A DNA stretch of 7,727 bases, from contig JANXTN010000236.1 of the NCBI GenBank assembly GCA_025352435.1, forward strand, positions 1 through 7,727. Direction: 5' to 3'. The DNA is from Ferruginibacter sp. GTDB lineage: Bacteria; Bacteroidota; Bacteroidia; Chitinophagales; Chitinophagaceae. A model generated the notes under the pieces. The model worked only from the letters and a program-made list of their open reading frames with translations. It was not told the DNA's origin and did not search any database. Both the position numbers and the translations under genes were made by a program. Shown here one piece after another: positions 6,443 to 7,727 of this stretch. Positions within the stretch are counted from its first letter, which is position 1. The number at the start of each line of letters is the position of its first letter.

Positions 6443-6904
6443 ATGTTAAAATCAAAATTTTTAGCTACTGCTGTTCTGTTATTATCTTTCCTTTCTCTGG
6501 CGAAATCATATGCCCAAACTCTGGCGGTTGAAAAAAAAGAAGATACCAGACCATATAAAAAAAACACTAAAACTTTGTACGGCCAGGCAAGTTTTTATTC
6601 TCAAAAGTTTGAAGGAAGAAAAACAGCGAGTGGGCAAATTTTTAACCACAAAAAATTTACTGCCGCCTGTAATACATTACCCATTGGAACCTTTATTAAA
6701 GTAACTAATTTAAGAAACGGCAAAACTGTGGTTGTACAAACCAACGATCGCTTGCACGTGAAAACCAGACGTTTAATAGATTTAACTATGGCCGGTGCAA
6801 AACGTTTGGGGTTTGTTGCTACAGGTCTTACAAAAGTAAAGGTTGAAATACTTGGAGGAAAGATGGACAAAGTGGATACTAAGAATAATACTACTCAATT
6901 ATAA
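6443..6904 (+). CDS. RlpA-like double-psi beta-barrel protein, secreted
   Basis: A 153-residue exported protein with signal peptide 1-24 (cleavage SYA before Q25) and one double-psi beta-barrel domain of the RlpA family at about 45-137: YGQASFYSQKFEGRKTASG (46-64), TLPIGTFIKVTNLRNGK (78-94), NDR (101-103) and RLIDLT (110-115). RlpA proteins bind peptidoglycan at division sites, and Pseudomonas RlpA is a lytic transglycosylase for denuded glycan. There is no SPOR domain, so septal targeting by that route is unlikely. Of the three residues linked to activity in Pseudomonas RlpA (Glu, His, Asp), only the Asp is kept (D102); the Glu position of TASGE is Q65 and the His position of TAAH is C76. 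It may bind rather than cut glycan, or use a different mechanism. It sits 21 bp after the L,D-transpeptidase gene with no promoter visible between them. Confidence 0.9.
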   Translation: MLKSKFLATAVLLLSFLSLAKSYAQTLAVEKKEDTRPYKKNTKTLYGQASFYSQKFEGRKTASGQIFNHKKFTAACNTLPIGTFIKVTNLRNGKTVVVQTNDRLHVKTRRLIDLTMAGAKRLGFVATGLTKVKVEILGGKMDKVDTKNNTTQL

Positions 6905-6913
6905 TAGTTATAA

Positions 6914-6930
6914 TCGAAAATAATTTTCGA
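6914..6930. repeat. Seven-bp inverted repeat upstream of the OmpA-like gene
   Basis: TCGAAAA (6914-6920) and TTTTCGA (6924-6930) form a perfect inverted repeat with a three-base TAA centre, ten bases after the RlpA-like stop codon. The right arm covers the TTTT that would serve as the -33 element of the next promoter. It could be an operator or a weak AT-rich transcript end; no T-tract follows. Confidence 0.4.
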
Positions 6931-6955
6931 AATTAAATCTAAGGTCCTATTTTTG
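6924..6955 (+). promoter_or_regulatory. Promoter of the OmpA-like gene (TTTT-N20-TATTTTTG)
   Basis: TATTTTTG (6948-6955) is an exact match to the Bacteroidota -7 consensus TAnnTTTG. TTTT (6924-6927) is 20 bases upstream, the right distance for the -33 TTTG element, with one mismatch. Transcription should start near 6960-6962, giving a leader of about 21-23 bases before ATG at 6983. It indicates that the gene is transcribed separately from the cell-wall pair upstream. Confidence 0.65.
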
Positions 6956-6982
6956 CGGAGTTTAAGAAAAAACTTAGAAACT

Positions 6983-7727
6983 ATGAAGAAAAATTTATTA
7001 TTAATACTGTCGATTGTAATGGGATTTAGCACTTTTGCACAGTCGGAGTATAAAAAAAGACCAAGTCTTGCAATTCATTTCAGTTTGATAGATTATAAAT
7101 CTGCGATGGATGTGCGTACTAAAAGTTTGCAAACTGTTATCAACGAAAAGCAGTTTTTTAAGTTCAAAAGAATGGATCCCGCATTATCCATCAGCTATTT
7201 GGGAGGATTTACTAACCATATTGATATAGCTACAACGCTTACGGGTGCTTTTGTAAAACATCCAACATCAGATGCTGTAAGAAATGCAAGCGGCAATGAT
7301 CATTTTTTACTTGAAGCAGCAGCAACAGCTAACGTAAAATTATTAACTGACCGTTATTTTTTTACACCATTCCTTACAGTTGGTATTGGTGGTAGCCAAT
7401 GGGCTGGGTATTACAGCGCTTTTACTCCTATCGGTTTAGGTTTTCAGTTTAAAGTAGCAGATGGAACATTTTTATTATTAAATTCTCAATACCGAATTCC
7501 TATTACTGAAAACGGTGCTTATCATTTTTATCATAGTGTAGGTTTCGCCAGTGCTATTGTAGATAGAAAGCAACGTGCAGTTGTTTTACCACCGGCACCT
7601 CCTGTTGTGTTAGATCGTGATGGAGATGGCGTACTAGATGCTGATGATAAATGCCCTGATGTAGCAGGAACTATTGCTTTGCAAGGCTGTCCTGATCGAG
7701 ATGGTGATGGAATAACAGATGCTGAAG
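6983..7727 (+). CDS. OmpA-family outer-membrane protein with TSP3 repeats, N-terminal part (runs off right edge)
   Basis: ATG at 6983 opens a frame of 248 codons still open at the window edge. Signal peptide is residues 1-19 ([19 protein letters not shown], then Q20). Residues about 27-195 alternate polar and hydrophobic strands ending in aromatic residues ([37 protein letters not shown]), as in an eight-stranded outer-membrane beta-barrel. A proline-rich linker (LPPAPPVVL, 202-210) leads to calcium-binding thrombospondin type 3 repeats: [16 protein letters not shown] (211-226) and [14 protein letters not shown] (235-248). In this architecture the next domain is normally an OmpA C-terminal peptidoglycan-binding domain, which would lie beyond the edge; that is inferred, not seen. 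Its likely role is to anchor the outer membrane to the cell wall, fitting the peptidoglycan genes beside it. Confidence 0.88.
   Translation, partial: MKKNLLLILSIVMGFSTFAQSEYKKRPSLAIHFSLIDYKSAMDVRTKSLQTVINEKQFFKFKRMDPALSISYLGGFTNHIDIATTLTGAFVKHPTSDAVRNASGNDHFLLEAAATANVKLLTDRYFFTPFLTVGIGGSQWAGYYSAFTPIGLGFQFKVADGTFLLLNSQYRIPITENGAYHFYHSVGFASAIVDRKQRAVVLPPAPPVVLDRDGDGVLDADDKCPDVAGTIALQGCPDRDGDGITDAE

Noticed and set aside
1..7727. CRISPR array, tRNA, rRNA, insertion sequence or phage genes
   Set aside because: No regularly spaced repeats, cloverleaf-like sequence, transposase or phage protein was found on either strand by reading.

Overview
The window looks like a chromosomal segment from a Bacteroidota bacterium, probably near Chitinophagaceae (inferred from protein style; no rRNA or marker gene confirms it). 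Supporting signs are AT-rich sequence, A-rich translation starts with few Shine-Dalgarno motifs, TAnnTTTG-type promoter boxes, a large secreted surface protein with the module common in this phylum, a 54-residue membrane protein of a type I associate with Bacteroidota, and an OmpA-like protein carrying thrombospondin type 3 repeats. LpxB shows a Gram-negative envelope with lipid A.

Layout. From 1 to 1426 (minus strand) lies the N-terminal 475 codons of a secreted repeat-rich surface protein that runs off the left edge. A divergent spacer of 274 bp separates it from a LOG-family nucleotide phosphoribohydrolase (1701-2414, plus). This gene faces a guanine deaminase (guaD, 2573-3046, minus). GuaD is bracketed by two degenerate, GC-rich intergenic elements in inverted orientation (about 2418-2515 and 3140-3247), the most unusual structure in the window. 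Next comes a 54-residue membrane protein (3397-3561, plus) whose 3' end overlaps that of lpxB (3550-4650, minus) by 12 bp. Divergent from lpxB is a two-gene cell-wall unit on the plus strand: an L,D-transpeptidase lipoprotein (4742-6421) and, 21 bp later, an RlpA-like double-psi beta-barrel protein (6443-6904). The right edge holds the first 248 codons of an OmpA-type outer-membrane protein (6983 onward) behind a good TAnnTTTG promoter.

The genes are mostly envelope functions: lipid A synthesis (LpxB), peptidoglycan crosslinking and remodelling (L,D-transpeptidase and RlpA-like), outer-membrane to peptidoglycan tethering (OmpA-like) and a surface protein. The LOG enzyme and GuaD could act in sequence in purine breakdown (nucleotide to free base, guanine to xanthine), but they are convergent and so not one operon.

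I see no clear new multi-gene system. The points worth following are the inverted elements around guaD, a possibly leaderless guaD transcript, and the RlpA-like protein in which two of the three conserved catalytic-site positions are changed.
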